NCBI GenBank assembly: GCA_041688815.1
Contig: JBDNHK010000006.1
Location: 1-64,000 of the forward strand
Direction: 5' to 3'
From: Rhabdothermincola_A sp041688815
Lineage (GTDB): Bacteria; Actinomycetota; Acidimicrobiia; Acidimicrobiales; Acidimicrobilacustridaceae
DNA length: 64,000 nucleotides
The notes beneath the pieces were generated by a model. It did no database searches and was not told the origin of the DNA. It was given only the letters and a program-made list of their open reading frames with translations. The position numbers and the translations under genes are program-made. Below are positions 55,689 through 64,000 of this stretch, piece after piece. Position 1 is the stretch's first letter, and each line of letters begins with the position of its first letter.

Positions 55689-56270
55689 ATGGCCTTCGAG
55701 CTTCCCGCCTTGCCCTACGCCCAGGACGCCCTCGCGCCGCACATCAGCGCCGAGACCCTCGAGTTCCACTACGGCAAGCACCACAAGACCTACGTCGACA
55801 ACCTGAACAAATTGGTCGCCGGCACCGACGACGAGAACGCTTCGTTGGAGGACATCGTCGCCAAGGCCGAGGGCGGGCTGTTCAACAACGCCGCCCAGAC
55901 CTGGAACCACACCTTCTTCTGGAACAGCCTGTCGCCGTCGGGTGGCGGTCAGCCCACCGGGGAGATCGCCGACCGCATCAACTCCGACCTGGGCGGGTAC
56001 GACGCCTTCCGTGCCGCCATCGTGGAGGCCGGGCTCACCCAATTCGGATCGGGCTGGGCGTGGCTGGTCGACGATGGCGGCAAGCTCGCCGTCATGAAGA
56101 CGGCCAACGCCGACCTCCCGCTCAAGCACGGCGCCAAGGCCCTGCTCACCATCGATGTGTGGGAGCACGCCTACTACATCGACTACCGCAACGCCCGGGC
56201 CAAGTTCCTCGACGTGGTCCTCGACAACCTCGTGAACTGGGACTACGCCAACCAGAACCTGGCGGCCTGA
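55689..56270 (+). CDS. sodB: superoxide dismutase, iron type
   Basis: 193-aa Fe/Mn-family superoxide dismutase. Predicted metal ligands are His27, His74 (in TWNHTFFW), Asp156 and His160 (in DVWEHAYY). The second-shell Gln is Gln70 in FNNAAQTWNH, the Fe-type location, and the C-terminal TANADLP lacks the Mn-type Gln. The sequence is strikingly E. coli SodB-like from FELPALPYAQDALAPHISAET to its end, rather than actinobacterial SodA-like. ATG 55689 follows GAGAAAGGG. It detoxifies superoxide in the cytoplasm. Confidence 0.92.
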   Translation: MAFELPALPYAQDALAPHISAETLEFHYGKHHKTYVDNLNKLVAGTDDENASLEDIVAKAEGGLFNNAAQTWNHTFFWNSLSPSGGGQPTGEIADRINSDLGGYDAFRAAIVEAGLTQFGSGWAWLVDDGGKLAVMKTANADLPLKHGAKALLTIDVWEHAYYIDYRNARAKFLDVVLDNLVNWDYANQNLAA

Positions 56271-56355
56271 CCCCACCGGTGCCCGGGCCGGGCCCCTGCG
56301 ATGGGGGCTCGGCGGCATCGGCGCCGGTCAACCGACGCGTCCCGCCTCGATCTCG

Positions 56356-57483
56356 ATGACCGCGCTCCTCGCCCCGATCGGTTCGGTGCCCGCCGACATC
56401 ACCACGACCGCGGTGAGCCCCGTGGCCTCGGCCCTCCAGGAACTCACCGATCCGGCCAAGGCCTGCGGTACCGACCCGTCGTGGGCCTGCACCTGGATCT
56501 ACGACCTGACCGGTTCCGACACGTGGGCGCGGGTCGCCGACTGGGTCCTGGCCAAGCCCCTGACCATCCTCGGCATCGTCCTCGTGGCGTGGATCGTCAG
56601 TCGCCTGGCGCGTTGGATCATCAGCCGTTCGGTGGAGCGGTTCACCGGGGCTCCGCACCGCGAGCGGATGAACCGCCTTCGGGAGCGCACTCCGAACGTG
56701 TTGTTGAAGTCCGACCAGTGGGACCTGCGCGGCGATGCTCGCACCCACACCATGGTCGCGGTGGGGCGATCGATCGTCACCGTGGCCATCTGGTTCGTGG
56801 CCCTGGTCGCCATCCTCGACACGATCGGCATCAACTTCGGGCCCCTCATCGCCGGGGCCGGCATCATCGGCATCGCTCTGGGCTTCGGAACCCAGACCAT
56901 GGTGCGCGACTTCATCGCCGGCTTCTTCATCGTGGCCGAGGACCAGCTGGGGGTGGGTGACGTCGTCGACCTCGGTCCCGACGCCAGGGGCACGGTCGAG
57001 AAGGTGTCCCTGCGCTCCACCCGCGTGCGCGACGCCAACGGGGTGGTGTGGCACGTTCCCAACGGCCAGATCCAGCGGGTGGGCAACAAGAGCCAGGAGT
57101 GGGCCCGCGCCGTGCTCGACGTGGTGGTGGGCTACGACGCCGACCTCGATCAGGTCCGAGAGATCGTCTCGGCGGTGGCCGAAGACCTCTCTGCCGATCC
57201 GGCGTGGGCCGACGACGTGCTGGAGGCGCCCGACCTGTGGGGAGTGGAGGACATGACCGCGGAGGGGATCACCGTCCGCCTGGTGATCAAGACCCGACCG
57301 GCGGCGCAGTTCGCCCTCCAGCGAGCCCTACGCGAGCGCCTCAAGCAGGCTTTCGACGAGGCCGGCGTCCCGTTCGCCGCCGCAGGGGGCCCGACCACGG
57401 TCATCTTGAGCGATGGTGAAACCTCGACCTCGGCTGAGCCTTCCTCCGACGAATCTCCTGCGGGGGAGGAACCGGGGACTTGA
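56356..57483 (+). CDS. MscS family mechanosensitive ion channel
   Basis: 375-aa small-conductance mechanosensitive channel. Membrane helices lie around residues 60-85 (PLTILGIVLVAWIVSRLA), 128-150 and 155-180. The last is the pore helix, with Gly/Ala-rich GPLIAGAGIIGIALGFGTQTMVRDFIAGF. The beta domain starts with FIVAEDQLGVGDVVDL and VEKVSLRSTRVRDANG. The C-terminal tail is acidic. It acts as an osmotic safety valve, matching the osmoprotectant importer elsewhere in the window. ATG 56356. Confidence 0.93.
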   Translation: MTALLAPIGSVPADITTTAVSPVASALQELTDPAKACGTDPSWACTWIYDLTGSDTWARVADWVLAKPLTILGIVLVAWIVSRLARWIISRSVERFTGAPHRERMNRLRERTPNVLLKSDQWDLRGDARTHTMVAVGRSIVTVAIWFVALVAILDTIGINFGPLIAGAGIIGIALGFGTQTMVRDFIAGFFIVAEDQLGVGDVVDLGPDARGTVEKVSLRSTRVRDANGVVWHVPNGQIQRVGNKSQEWARAVLDVVVGYDADLDQVREIVSAVAEDLSADPAWADDVLEAPDLWGVEDMTAEGITVRLVIKTRPAAQFALQRALRERLKQAFDEAGVPFAAAGGPTTVILSDGETSTSAEPSSDESPAGEEPGT

Positions 57484-57552
57484 CGCCGACGCTGGTGCGA
57501 CTCGCGACGATGGCGCCGGTGAGGCGGGCGAAATCGGTGACGGAGGGTGTCG

Positions 57553-60186
57553 TCAGACGTCGGGTCCGTCGGGCGCCTCGGCCAAGGTGACGGTGATCGT
57601 CGCCACCTCTCCGACCTCGGCGGTGACCGAGGCGGCGTTGGCCGACTCGCGCACGTCGTCGAGCCCGGCCCGCAGCGCCCGCACCCGAGGTTCGCGGTCG
57701 ATCACCACGATGGCGTCGACCGGCCACTTGAGGGTGCGCTTGGCCTCGGTCTTGGCCTTGCGGGCCTCGCCGAGCGCGGCGGCGGCCACCTCGAACACCA
57801 AAGGGTCACCGTCGGCGGCGGCGTCGCGCAGCCCGCTGGCATCGGGCCACGGTGCCGTGTGCACCGAGCCGTCCTGCCACCACGACCACACTTCTTCGGT
57901 GACGAAGGGGAGGAACGGGGCGAACAGGCGCAGCATCGTGGACAGCGAGAGCTGCAGTGCGGCCTGGGCCGACCACGCCGCTTCGTCGCCTCGGGCGCCG
58001 TAGGCCCGGCCCTTGACCAGCTCCAGGTACTGGTCGCAGTAGGCCCAGAAGAACGACTCGGTACGTTCGAGGGCCCGGGCGTAGTCGTAGGCGTCGAAGG
58101 CCGTCGTGGCGTCGTCGACCAGTTCGGCCAGCCGGGCCAGCATGGCCCGGTCGAGGGGTTCGGTCACGAGGGAGAGGTCGGTGGTGCGAGCGGCACCGTC
58201 GCCGCCGCCGAGGCCCAGGGCGAATCGGCTGGCGTTCAGCAGCTTGATGGCCAGGCGGCGGCCCACCTTCATCTGGCCCTCGTCGAACGCGGTGTCGGTG
58301 CCGGGCCGCCCGTTGGCCGCCCAGTACCGGACGGCATCGGCGCCGTACTGCTCGAGGCGGTCCATCGGCGTCTCGACGTTGCCCTTGCTCTTCGACATCT
58401 TCTTGCGGTCGGGGTCGAGCACCCAGCCCGAGATGGAGGTGTTGCGCCACGGCAGCGAGTCGTGCTCGAGGTGCGAGCGCACCGCGGTGGAGAACAGCCA
58501 GGTGCGGATGATCTCGTGGGCCTGGGGCCGCAGGTCCATGGGGAAGGTGCGGGCGAAGAGGTCGTCGTCCTCGCCCCAGCCGGTGGCGATCTGGGGGGTC
58601 AGCGAGGAGGTGGCCCACGTGTCCATGACGTCGGGGTCACCCACGAAACCGCCCGGTTGCCCGCGCTGGCTCTCGTCGTGGCCCGGAGGCACCTCGGCCG
58701 ACGGGTCGACCGGGAGGTCCACCTCGGCGGCGAGGATCGGGTGGGCGTGGTCGGCGAGACCGTCGGGGCCGACCGGGTACCAGATCGGGAAGGGAACGCC
58801 GAAGAAACGTTGCCGGCTCACCAACCAGTCGCCGTTGAGGCCGTTGACCCAGTTCTCGTAGCGCACCCGCATGTGGGGCGGGTGCCAGTGCAGCTCGTGG
58901 CCGCGTTGCAGCAGTGCGGCGCGCAGGTCGAGGTCGCGGCCGCCGTTGCGCAGGTACCACTGACGGCTGGTGATGATCTCGAGGGGCCGGTCGCCCTTCT
59001 CGAAGAACTTCACCGGATGGGTGATCGGCTTGGGCCCACCCTCGAGCTCGCCGCTCTCGGCCAGCAGTTCGACGGTCTTGGCCTGGGCCTGCTTGACGGA
59101 CGTGCCGGCCAGTTGGGCGAAGGCGGCCACCGCGGCCTCGCCGCCGGCGGTGATCCAGTCGGGGGTGTCACTGGCGATCCGGCCGTTCTCGGCCACGATC
59201 GATCTCGTCGGCAACTGCAGCTCACGCCACCAGATGACGTCGGTGAGGTCGCCGAAGGTGCAGATCATGGCGATGCCCGACCCCTTCTCGGGGTCGGCCA
59301 GCTCGTGGGCCTTCACCTCCACCTCGACGTCGAACAGCGGCGAGCGCACGGTGGTGCCGAACAGGGGTTGGTACCGCTCGTCGGTGGGGTGGGCGACGAG
59401 GGCCACGCAGGCGGCCAGCAGCTCGGGGCGGGTGGTCTCGATGAACACGTCGCCGCCCGGGCCGTGGAAGGCGATGCGGTGGTAGGCGCCCGGTTGCTCG
59501 CGGTCCTCCAGCTCGGCCTGGGCGACGGCGCACCGGAAGTCGACGTCCCACAGCACCGGAGCCTCGGCTTGGTAGGCCTCGTCACGCTGGAGGTTGCGCA
59601 GGAACGCCCGCTGGGCCACACGCTGGGAGCGCTCGTCGATGGTGGCGTAGGTCATCGACCAGTCGACGCTCAGCCCGAGGTGGCGCCACAGCTCCTCGAA
59701 GGCCACCTCGTCCTCGGCGGTGAGGTGGTTGCACAGCTCGACGAAGTTGCGCCGGCTGATCTGGACCTTGGGCGCCTTGCGCTCGTCCTTCGAGCGTTCG
59801 CTCACCGGCTCGGGAACGGCGAACGACGGGTCGTAGGGGAGCGACGGGTCGCACAGCACGTCGTAGTAGTTCTGCACCCGACGTTCGGTGGGCAGACCGT
59901 TGTCGTCCCAGCCCATCGGGTAGAACACCGCCTTGCCCCGCATGCGTTGATAGCGGGCGATGGTGTCGGTGTGGGTGTAGCTGAACACGTGACCGACGTG
60001 CAGCGAGCCGCTGACCGTGGGTGGGGGCGTGTCGATCGAGTACACGTCGTCGCGTTCGGCGCGGCGGTCGAAGCGGTAGGTGCCGTCGTCCTCCCACACC
60101 CGACCCCACCGTTCTTCGAGCCCTTCGAGGCCGGGTTTCTCGGGAACGGACCAGGCGGGGCGGGGAGTGGGGGCAGCCGTGCTCAT
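57553..60186 (-). CDS. valS: valine--tRNA ligase
   Basis: 877-aa class I aminoacyl-tRNA synthetase. HIGH-type motif SGSLHVGHVFSYTHTD, editing-domain markers VFIETTRPELLAACVALVAHP, WYLRNGG and PQIATGWGEDDD, KMSKS as RKKMSKSKGNVETP, and a C-terminal anticodon-binding domain (FWAYCDQYLELVKGRAYG). The short length and TDTIARYQRMRGK are of the archaeal/actinobacterial type II group. ATG 60186; the N-terminal extension in frame is not needed. It attaches Val to tRNA-Val with post-transfer editing of Thr. Confidence 0.95.
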   Translation of the reverse strand: MSTAAPTPRPAWSVPEKPGLEGLEERWGRVWEDDGTYRFDRRAERDDVYSIDTPPPTVSGSLHVGHVFSYTHTDTIARYQRMRGKAVFYPMGWDDNGLPTERRVQNYYDVLCDPSLPYDPSFAVPEPVSERSKDERKAPKVQISRRNFVELCNHLTAEDEVAFEELWRHLGLSVDWSMTYATIDERSQRVAQRAFLRNLQRDEAYQAEAPVLWDVDFRCAVAQAELEDREQPGAYHRIAFHGPGGDVFIETTRPELLAACVALVAHPTDERYQPLFGTTVRSPLFDVEVEVKAHELADPEKGSGIAMICTFGDLTDVIWWRELQLPTRSIVAENGRIASDTPDWITAGGEAAVAAFAQLAGTSVKQAQAKTVELLAESGELEGGPKPITHPVKFFEKGDRPLEIITSRQWYLRNGGRDLDLRAALLQRGHELHWHPPHMRVRYENWVNGLNGDWLVSRQRFFGVPFPIWYPVGPDGLADHAHPILAAEVDLPVDPSAEVPPGHDESQRGQPGGFVGDPDVMDTWATSSLTPQIATGWGEDDDLFARTFPMDLRPQAHEIIRTWLFSTAVRSHLEHDSLPWRNTSISGWVLDPDRKKMSKSKGNVETPMDRLEQYGADAVRYWAANGRPGTDTAFDEGQMKVGRRLAIKLLNASRFALGLGGGDGAARTTDLSLVTEPLDRAMLARLAELVDDATTAFDAYDYARALERTESFFWAYCDQYLELVKGRAYGARGDEAAWSAQAALQLSLSTMLRLFAPFLPFVTEEVWSWWQDGSVHTAPWPDASGLRDAAADGDPLVFEVAAAALGEARKAKTEAKRTLKWPVDAIVVIDREPRVRALRAGLDDVRESANAASVTAEVGEVATITVTLAEAPDGPDV

Positions 60187-60268
60187 ACGAGCGTGGAGGC
60201 TACCGCCCGCACCTGTGGCCCTCCGAAGGGCTTCGGGGTCGGGCGGCCGGACCGCTAGCGTCGGCGCT

Positions 60269-61642
60269 GTGCTGCAGTTGTTCGACACCGCCCGGGGTGC
60301 CGTCGTTCCGCTCGTGACCCGGGAACCGGGCCAGGTGTCGATGTACGTGTGCGGGCCCACCGTGTACGGCCCGCCTCACCTGGGGCACGGCCGGTTCGCG
60401 CTCGTGTTCGATGTGCTGCGTCGCTACCTCACCTGGTGTGGGTTCGAGGTGACGTACGTGTCGAACATCACCGACATCGACGACAAGATCATCCAGCGCG
60501 CCACCGAGCTCGGCGTGTCCACCTCGCAGGTGGTGGCCGAGAACGAGGCCATCTGGTGGCAGGCCATGGAGGCCATCGGCGTGGCCCGCCCCGACCACGA
60601 ACCCCACGCCACCGACTACGTGGACCGCATGGTGCAGTTGATCGCCGACCTTATCGAGCGCGCCGCCGCCTATGTGTCCGACGACGGCGTCTACTTCTCT
60701 CCGGCGGCCGTGGCCGACTACGGCCTGCTGGCCCGCCAGTCGCTCGACTCCTTGCAGGCCGGCGCTCGGGTCGACGTGGCCGAGCACAAGCACTCACCGG
60801 TCGACTTCGCGCTGTGGAAGTTCGCCAAGCCGGGTGAGCCGTCGTGGCCGTCGCCGTGGGGCGAGGGTCGTCCCGGGTGGCACACCGAGTGCGTGGTGAT
60901 GTCGCTCGACCTGCTCGGCGACGGTTTCGACCTGCACGGTGGCGGTCAGGACCTGGCTTTCCCCCACCACGAGAACGAACGGGCCCAGGCGGTGGCGTCG
61001 GGCCGCACCTTCGCCCGCCACTGGGTGCACAACGGCTTCGTGGAGGTCGGGGGCGAGAAGATGTCGAAGAGCCTCGACAACTTCACCACGCTGCTCGACC
61101 TGACCGAGCGCACCGACCCCCGGGCCTACCGGCTGCTGGTGCTGCGGGCGCACTACCGCTCGCCGCTGGAGGTCACGGTCGCCACCACGGCCGATGCCAC
61201 CGCGGCCCTCGAACGGCTCGACGCGCTGGCCCGGCGGGCGTCGGCCGCCGGTTTGGAGTTGGACGGGCCAGTCCGAGGTGATGCCGATCCGGTGGCGTTG
61301 AACGAGCTGCGTCGGGCTCTCGACGACGACCTCGACACGCCGGCCGCCATCGCCCTGCTCTTCGGGCTCGTGACTCGCGCCAACATCGCCCTCGACGCCG
61401 ACGACGCAGCATCGGCGGCACCTCTGGTGCAGGCCATCGGGGAGATCTGCGGCGCGGTGGGCCTGGTGCTCGACGCCGGGGGCGGCGAGGTGCCGGCGGT
61501 CGTGCTCGCCACTGCCCGTCTCCGTGACGAGGCCCGCGCCGAGAAGGACTGGGCGGCAGCCGACCGCATCCGCGACGAGCTCACCGCCGACGGCTGGGTG
61601 GTGGAGGACACCGCAACCGGCACCGAGGTGCGGCCGGGGTGA
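60269..61642 (+). CDS. cysS: cysteine--tRNA ligase
   Basis: 457-aa class I synthetase. MYVCGPTVYGPPHLGH (Cys28, HLGH 37-40) has the Zn Cys and HIGH motif, and SNITDIDDKIIQRA is diagnostic. Further Zn ligands are in WHTECVVMS and FPHHENERAQ; KMSKS is GEKMSKSLDN. The C-terminal helical domain ends in AAADRIRDELTADGWVVEDT, as in CysS. The alternative, mycothiol ligase MshC, is less likely from length and C terminus. GTG 60269; divergent from valS by 82 bp. Confidence 0.92.
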   Translation: MLQLFDTARGAVVPLVTREPGQVSMYVCGPTVYGPPHLGHGRFALVFDVLRRYLTWCGFEVTYVSNITDIDDKIIQRATELGVSTSQVVAENEAIWWQAMEAIGVARPDHEPHATDYVDRMVQLIADLIERAAAYVSDDGVYFSPAAVADYGLLARQSLDSLQAGARVDVAEHKHSPVDFALWKFAKPGEPSWPSPWGEGRPGWHTECVVMSLDLLGDGFDLHGGGQDLAFPHHENERAQAVASGRTFARHWVHNGFVEVGGEKMSKSLDNFTTLLDLTERTDPRAYRLLVLRAHYRSPLEVTVATTADATAALERLDALARRASAAGLELDGPVRGDADPVALNELRRALDDDLDTPAAIALLFGLVTRANIALDADDAASAAPLVQAIGEICGAVGLVLDAGGGEVPAVVLATARLRDEARAEKDWAAADRIRDELTADGWVVEDTATGTEVRPG

Positions 61643-61767
61643 ACGCCTTCAGTCGGTGAAGCGGGCGGTTGCGGCCGCACGAGTGGTCGCCGTTGTTACC
61701 AGGGGGTAACTTGTGGAGGTCCGGCCCTGGGGCCGACCCATCCCCCCACCCCCGCGAGGTGCACGAG

Positions 61768-62985
61768 ATGACCGATTACTCCCTCGAGTTCAACGAGGAC
61801 CAGCTCACCATCGAGAAGTGGGTCCACGACTTCTCCGAGACGGTGATCCGTCCGGTCGCCGAGGAGTGGGACGAGCGCGAGGAGTTCCCGTGGCCCGTCG
61901 TCGAGGAGGCGGCCAGGATCGGCCTGTACGGCTGGGAGTTCATGGCCAACGCCCTGGCCGACCCCACCGGGCTCACCCTCCCCATCGCCATCGAGGAGAT
62001 GTTCTGGGGTGACGCCGGCATCGGTCTGTCGATCTTCGGGTCGGGTCTCGCCGCCGCCGGCATCGGTGGCAACGGCACCCCCGAGCAGGTCATGGAGTGG
62101 GTGCCCCAGTGCTACGGCACCGCCGACAAGGTGATGCTCGGGGCCTTCTGCGTGAGTGAGCCCGACGCCGGCTCCGACGTCTCGTCGCTGCGCACCCGGG
62201 CCGTGTACGACGAAGCGAAGGACGAGTGGGTGCTGAACGGCACCAAGGCGTGGATCACCAACGGCGGTATCGCCGACGTGCACGTGGTCGTGGCCGCCGT
62301 CGATCCCGCCCTCAAGGGTCGGGGCCAGGCCAGCTTCGTGGTGCCGCCGGGAACACCGGGTCTGTCGATGGGGCAGAAGTACAAGAAGCACGGCATCAAG
62401 GCGTCACACACCGCCGAGGTCGTGCTCGACGACGTGCGCGTGCCCGGGCGCTGCCTGCTCGGCGGCAAGGAGAAGCTCGACGCCAAGCTGGCCAAGGCCC
62501 GCGAGGGCGGTCACACCGGGGCCAAGCAGCCGGCCATGGCCACCTTCGAGGCCACCCGGCCCGCGGTCGGCGCCCAGGCCCTCGGTGTGGCCCGTGCGGC
62601 CTACGAGTACTCGCTCGACTACGCCAAGGAACGCCAGGCCTTCGGGCGGGCGATCATCATGAACCAGTCCATCGCCTTCAAGCTGGCCGACATGAAGATG
62701 GAGATCGACGCCGCCCGGTTGCTGGTGCATCGAGCGGCGTGGATGGCTGCTTCCAAGAAGCAGTTCACTTCGGCCGAGGGTTCGATGTCGAAGCTGAAGG
62801 CGGGCGAGGTGGCCGTGTGGGTCACCGAGCAGGCCATCCAGATCCTCGGTGGCTACGGCTACACCCGCGAGTACCCCGTGGAGCGGTGGCACCGCGACGC
62901 CAAGATCTTCACCATCTTCGAGGGCACCTCTGAGATCCAGCGCCTCGTCATCAGCCGGGCCATCTCCGGCCTGCGCATCGAGTAG
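61768..62985 (+). CDS. acyl-CoA dehydrogenase
   Basis: 405-aa flavoprotein. FAD-binding segments are GAFCVSEPDAGSDVSSLRTRA and WITNGGIADVHVVVA; ITNG-type motifs with SFVVPPGTPG follow. The C-terminal bundle has QILGGYGYTREYPVERWHRD and IFEGTSEIQRLVISR; the catalytic Glu is in EGTSEIQ by the usual alignment. It oxidises an acyl-CoA to an enoyl-CoA and reduces ETF. ATG 61768 (MTDYSLEF) follows GAGGTG. No ETF genes lie nearby. Confidence 0.92.
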   Translation: MTDYSLEFNEDQLTIEKWVHDFSETVIRPVAEEWDEREEFPWPVVEEAARIGLYGWEFMANALADPTGLTLPIAIEEMFWGDAGIGLSIFGSGLAAAGIGGNGTPEQVMEWVPQCYGTADKVMLGAFCVSEPDAGSDVSSLRTRAVYDEAKDEWVLNGTKAWITNGGIADVHVVVAAVDPALKGRGQASFVVPPGTPGLSMGQKYKKHGIKASHTAEVVLDDVRVPGRCLLGGKEKLDAKLAKAREGGHTGAKQPAMATFEATRPAVGAQALGVARAAYEYSLDYAKERQAFGRAIIMNQSIAFKLADMKMEIDAARLLVHRAAWMAASKKQFTSAEGSMSKLKAGEVAVWVTEQAIQILGGYGYTREYPVERWHRDAKIFTIFEGTSEIQRLVISRAISGLRIE

Positions 62986-63182
62986 TCCCATCACGGATTA
63001 CTCGGTCGTTGGTCCGGCCAGCGCCGGCTTCGAGCGAGAGGGCATTCGCACCAACGAAGACCCGCTGCGTCGTTAGAGGCTCGACCGTTGTCATCTGAGA
63101 TGTGCTGTGGACTGGTTTCCCGATGCGCCGAGCATCACGCGTCCCGACTTTCCCAGTTCAGACGCCACGGGGCGGCCCGGGC

Positions 63183-64000
63183 TCACGTGAGCTCGGTGAT
63201 CGCCCGCAAGGCCGCCGCCACCGTGGCTTCGTCGCGCATCATCTCTCCCCGCCGACGGGCTTCAGCGGCCGCGACCGGACCGAGCCGGTCGGCGAGCGTG
63301 GCCGCGACGCCGTGGAGATGGTCGGCGTCGCGCGGGGAGAAGGGCAGCGCCGTCGATGCGCCGGCGGCATCGACAGCACCGAAGAGGAGGGCCGCGTCCG
63401 CGTCTCGGCCGAGTTCGGCGAAGATCCCTGCGAGGTGGCGCAGGCTCAACCACTGATTGGCCCAGTCTCCACCCTGGAACCAGGTCTCGATGACGTGTCG
63501 GTAGCCGCGCAGGGCCACCGTGGTCTCTCCCCTTTCGGCTCGCAGCGACATCGCCTCGGCGGCCGACTCACCACCGCCGGCGGGGTCGCCGATGCTCACG
63601 CGGGCCACGCCTCGCATGTAGAGCGCGTGGGCGAGCCGGGCGTCGCTCCCGGAGCGCCGCGCACCTCCACCAGTCGTTCGATCCAGGCAATCGCCCCTTC
63701 GCGTTCCCCCTGGTAGAACAGGACGTTTCCCAGCAGGCGTTCAGGTAGGCCACACGACACGAGGGCAGATCGGGTCCGGATGTCGATCGCCGCCGAGGCC
63801 ATCTCCGCCGCCCTGTCGAGCTCACCGCGGACGAAGCAGCCGTACCCCACGGTCGCCAGCACCGTCGGCGCCAGCGTGTAGCGCACGTCACCGCCCGTGC
63901 GCCTGACCACGACCATCGACTTGTCCACCAGCGCGGCGAGGAGATGGGCGACCTCGGCCGGCGCCACCCCACTGACACCGACGACGTCCTCTGCGGCCTC
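63183..64000 (-). pseudogene. C-terminal part of large ATPase/TPR regulator, frameshifted and internally deleted, runs off window
   Basis: Entering from the right edge in an open frame: VAHLLAALVDKSMVVVRRTGGDVRYTL is the winged-helix end of an AfsR/LuxR-associated NTPase region. It is joined directly to VLATVGYGCFVRGELDRAAEM, a TPR-type segment. Family members usually carry a long region between these, so an in-frame deletion near 63868-63876 is likely. A single-base loss near 63648-63652 then shifts the frame to HALYMRGVARVSIGDP, which continues to the stop at 63183. Only the last part of the gene is visible. It normally acts as a signal-responsive transcription regulator. Confidence 0.6.

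Noticed and set aside
57547..60258. A 903-residue open frame antisense to valS, and similarly long antisense frames such as 19474-21936 (+) and 40789-42843 (-).
   Set aside because: Composition is Gly/Val/Arg/His-rich with no motifs, and the opposite strand encodes complete known enzymes. Such shadow frames are expected at about 70% GC.
60269..61642. Assignment of the cysteine ligase as mycothiol ligase MshC.
   Set aside because: The motif CGPTVYGPPHLGH and the C-terminal helical domain with DRIRDELTADGW fit CysS better; MshC usually reads CGITPYDATHLGH and is shorter.
62986..63182. Possible gene or RNA between acyl-CoA dehydrogenase and the terminal regulator.
   Set aside because: No convincing start/ribosome site pair, no tRNA cloverleaf, and only a weak ccggcc/gccgg pairing. 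Left unannotated.

Overview
The window is high-GC DNA (roughly 70% by eye) with dense, short-spaced genes, frequent GTG starts, 4-bp ATGA/GTGA overlaps, an Rpf-type resuscitation factor, DUF2510 and SCO6745-like proteins and many CoA-linked catabolic enzymes. This points to an actinobacterium, most likely a heterotroph of the Acidimicrobiia (Ilumatobacter/Microthrix-like); the lineage is inferred from gene style, not from a marker search. I see no rRNA, tRNA, CRISPR array, prophage or insertion sequence.

Layout. 0-13.5 kb: mixed housekeeping and accessory genes (YibE/F membrane protein, polyphosphate kinase 2, GNAT acetyltransferase, SDR, secreted alpha/beta hydrolase, a large DUF2510 membrane protein, dienelactone hydrolase, haem-binding protein, SulP transporter, PPOX flavoprotein, SCO6745-like protein, nitroreductase). 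Several are broken by frameshifts or internal deletions. 13.5-13.7 kb: an unusual block of palindromes between convergent genes. 13.7-17.1 kb: cupin/P450 pair, TetR regulator and crotonase. 17.1-25.7 kb: a leftward operon (SDR, carboxyltransferase, biotin carboxylase, acyl-CoA ligase, acetoacetyl-CoA synthetase, MaoC hydratase) resembling branched-chain acyl-CoA or leucine catabolism. 25.9-31.3 kb: a rightward, translationally coupled set (small protein, AMP ligase, domain-permuted CaiB-type CoA transferase, amidohydrolase, N-terminally extended crotonase) that looks like an uncharacterised CoA pathway. 31.3-34.1 kb: methyltransferase, PaaX regulator and TIM-barrel amidohydrolase.

34.1-37.4 kb: modABC molybdate transporter with a divergent winged-helix regulator. 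37.4-45.2 kb: two acyl-CoA ligases, a tandem pair of double-hotdog proteins, a D-aminoacylase-type amidohydrolase and an SDR. 45.3-48.8 kb: complete osmoprotectant (OpuC/ProU-type) ABC transporter. 48.8-50.7 kb: a hairpin- and repeat-rich intergenic region, then an orphan branched-chain-type binding lipoprotein. 50.7-52.9 kb: crotonase, the collapsed remnant of an SDR, and o-succinylbenzoate synthase (menaquinone). 52.9-64 kb: msrA with a renalase-like FAD enzyme, Rpf behind a long structured leader, an E. coli-like Fe superoxide dismutase, MscS channel, valS, cysS, acyl-CoA dehydrogenase and the C-terminal end of a large TPR/ATPase regulator running off the window.

The most notable global observation is a recurring damage pattern: at least four large deletions inside or between genes (near 8.59, 10.60, 51.61 and 63.87 kb) plus single-base frameshifts (near 6.81, 8.80, 10.71 and 63.65 kb). 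The surrounding genes are perfectly intact and no mobile element is nearby. This may be genuine gene decay or assembly/consensus error. The most interesting candidates for new biology are the palindrome block at 13.5 kb, the permuted CoA-transferase cluster and the structured rpf leader.
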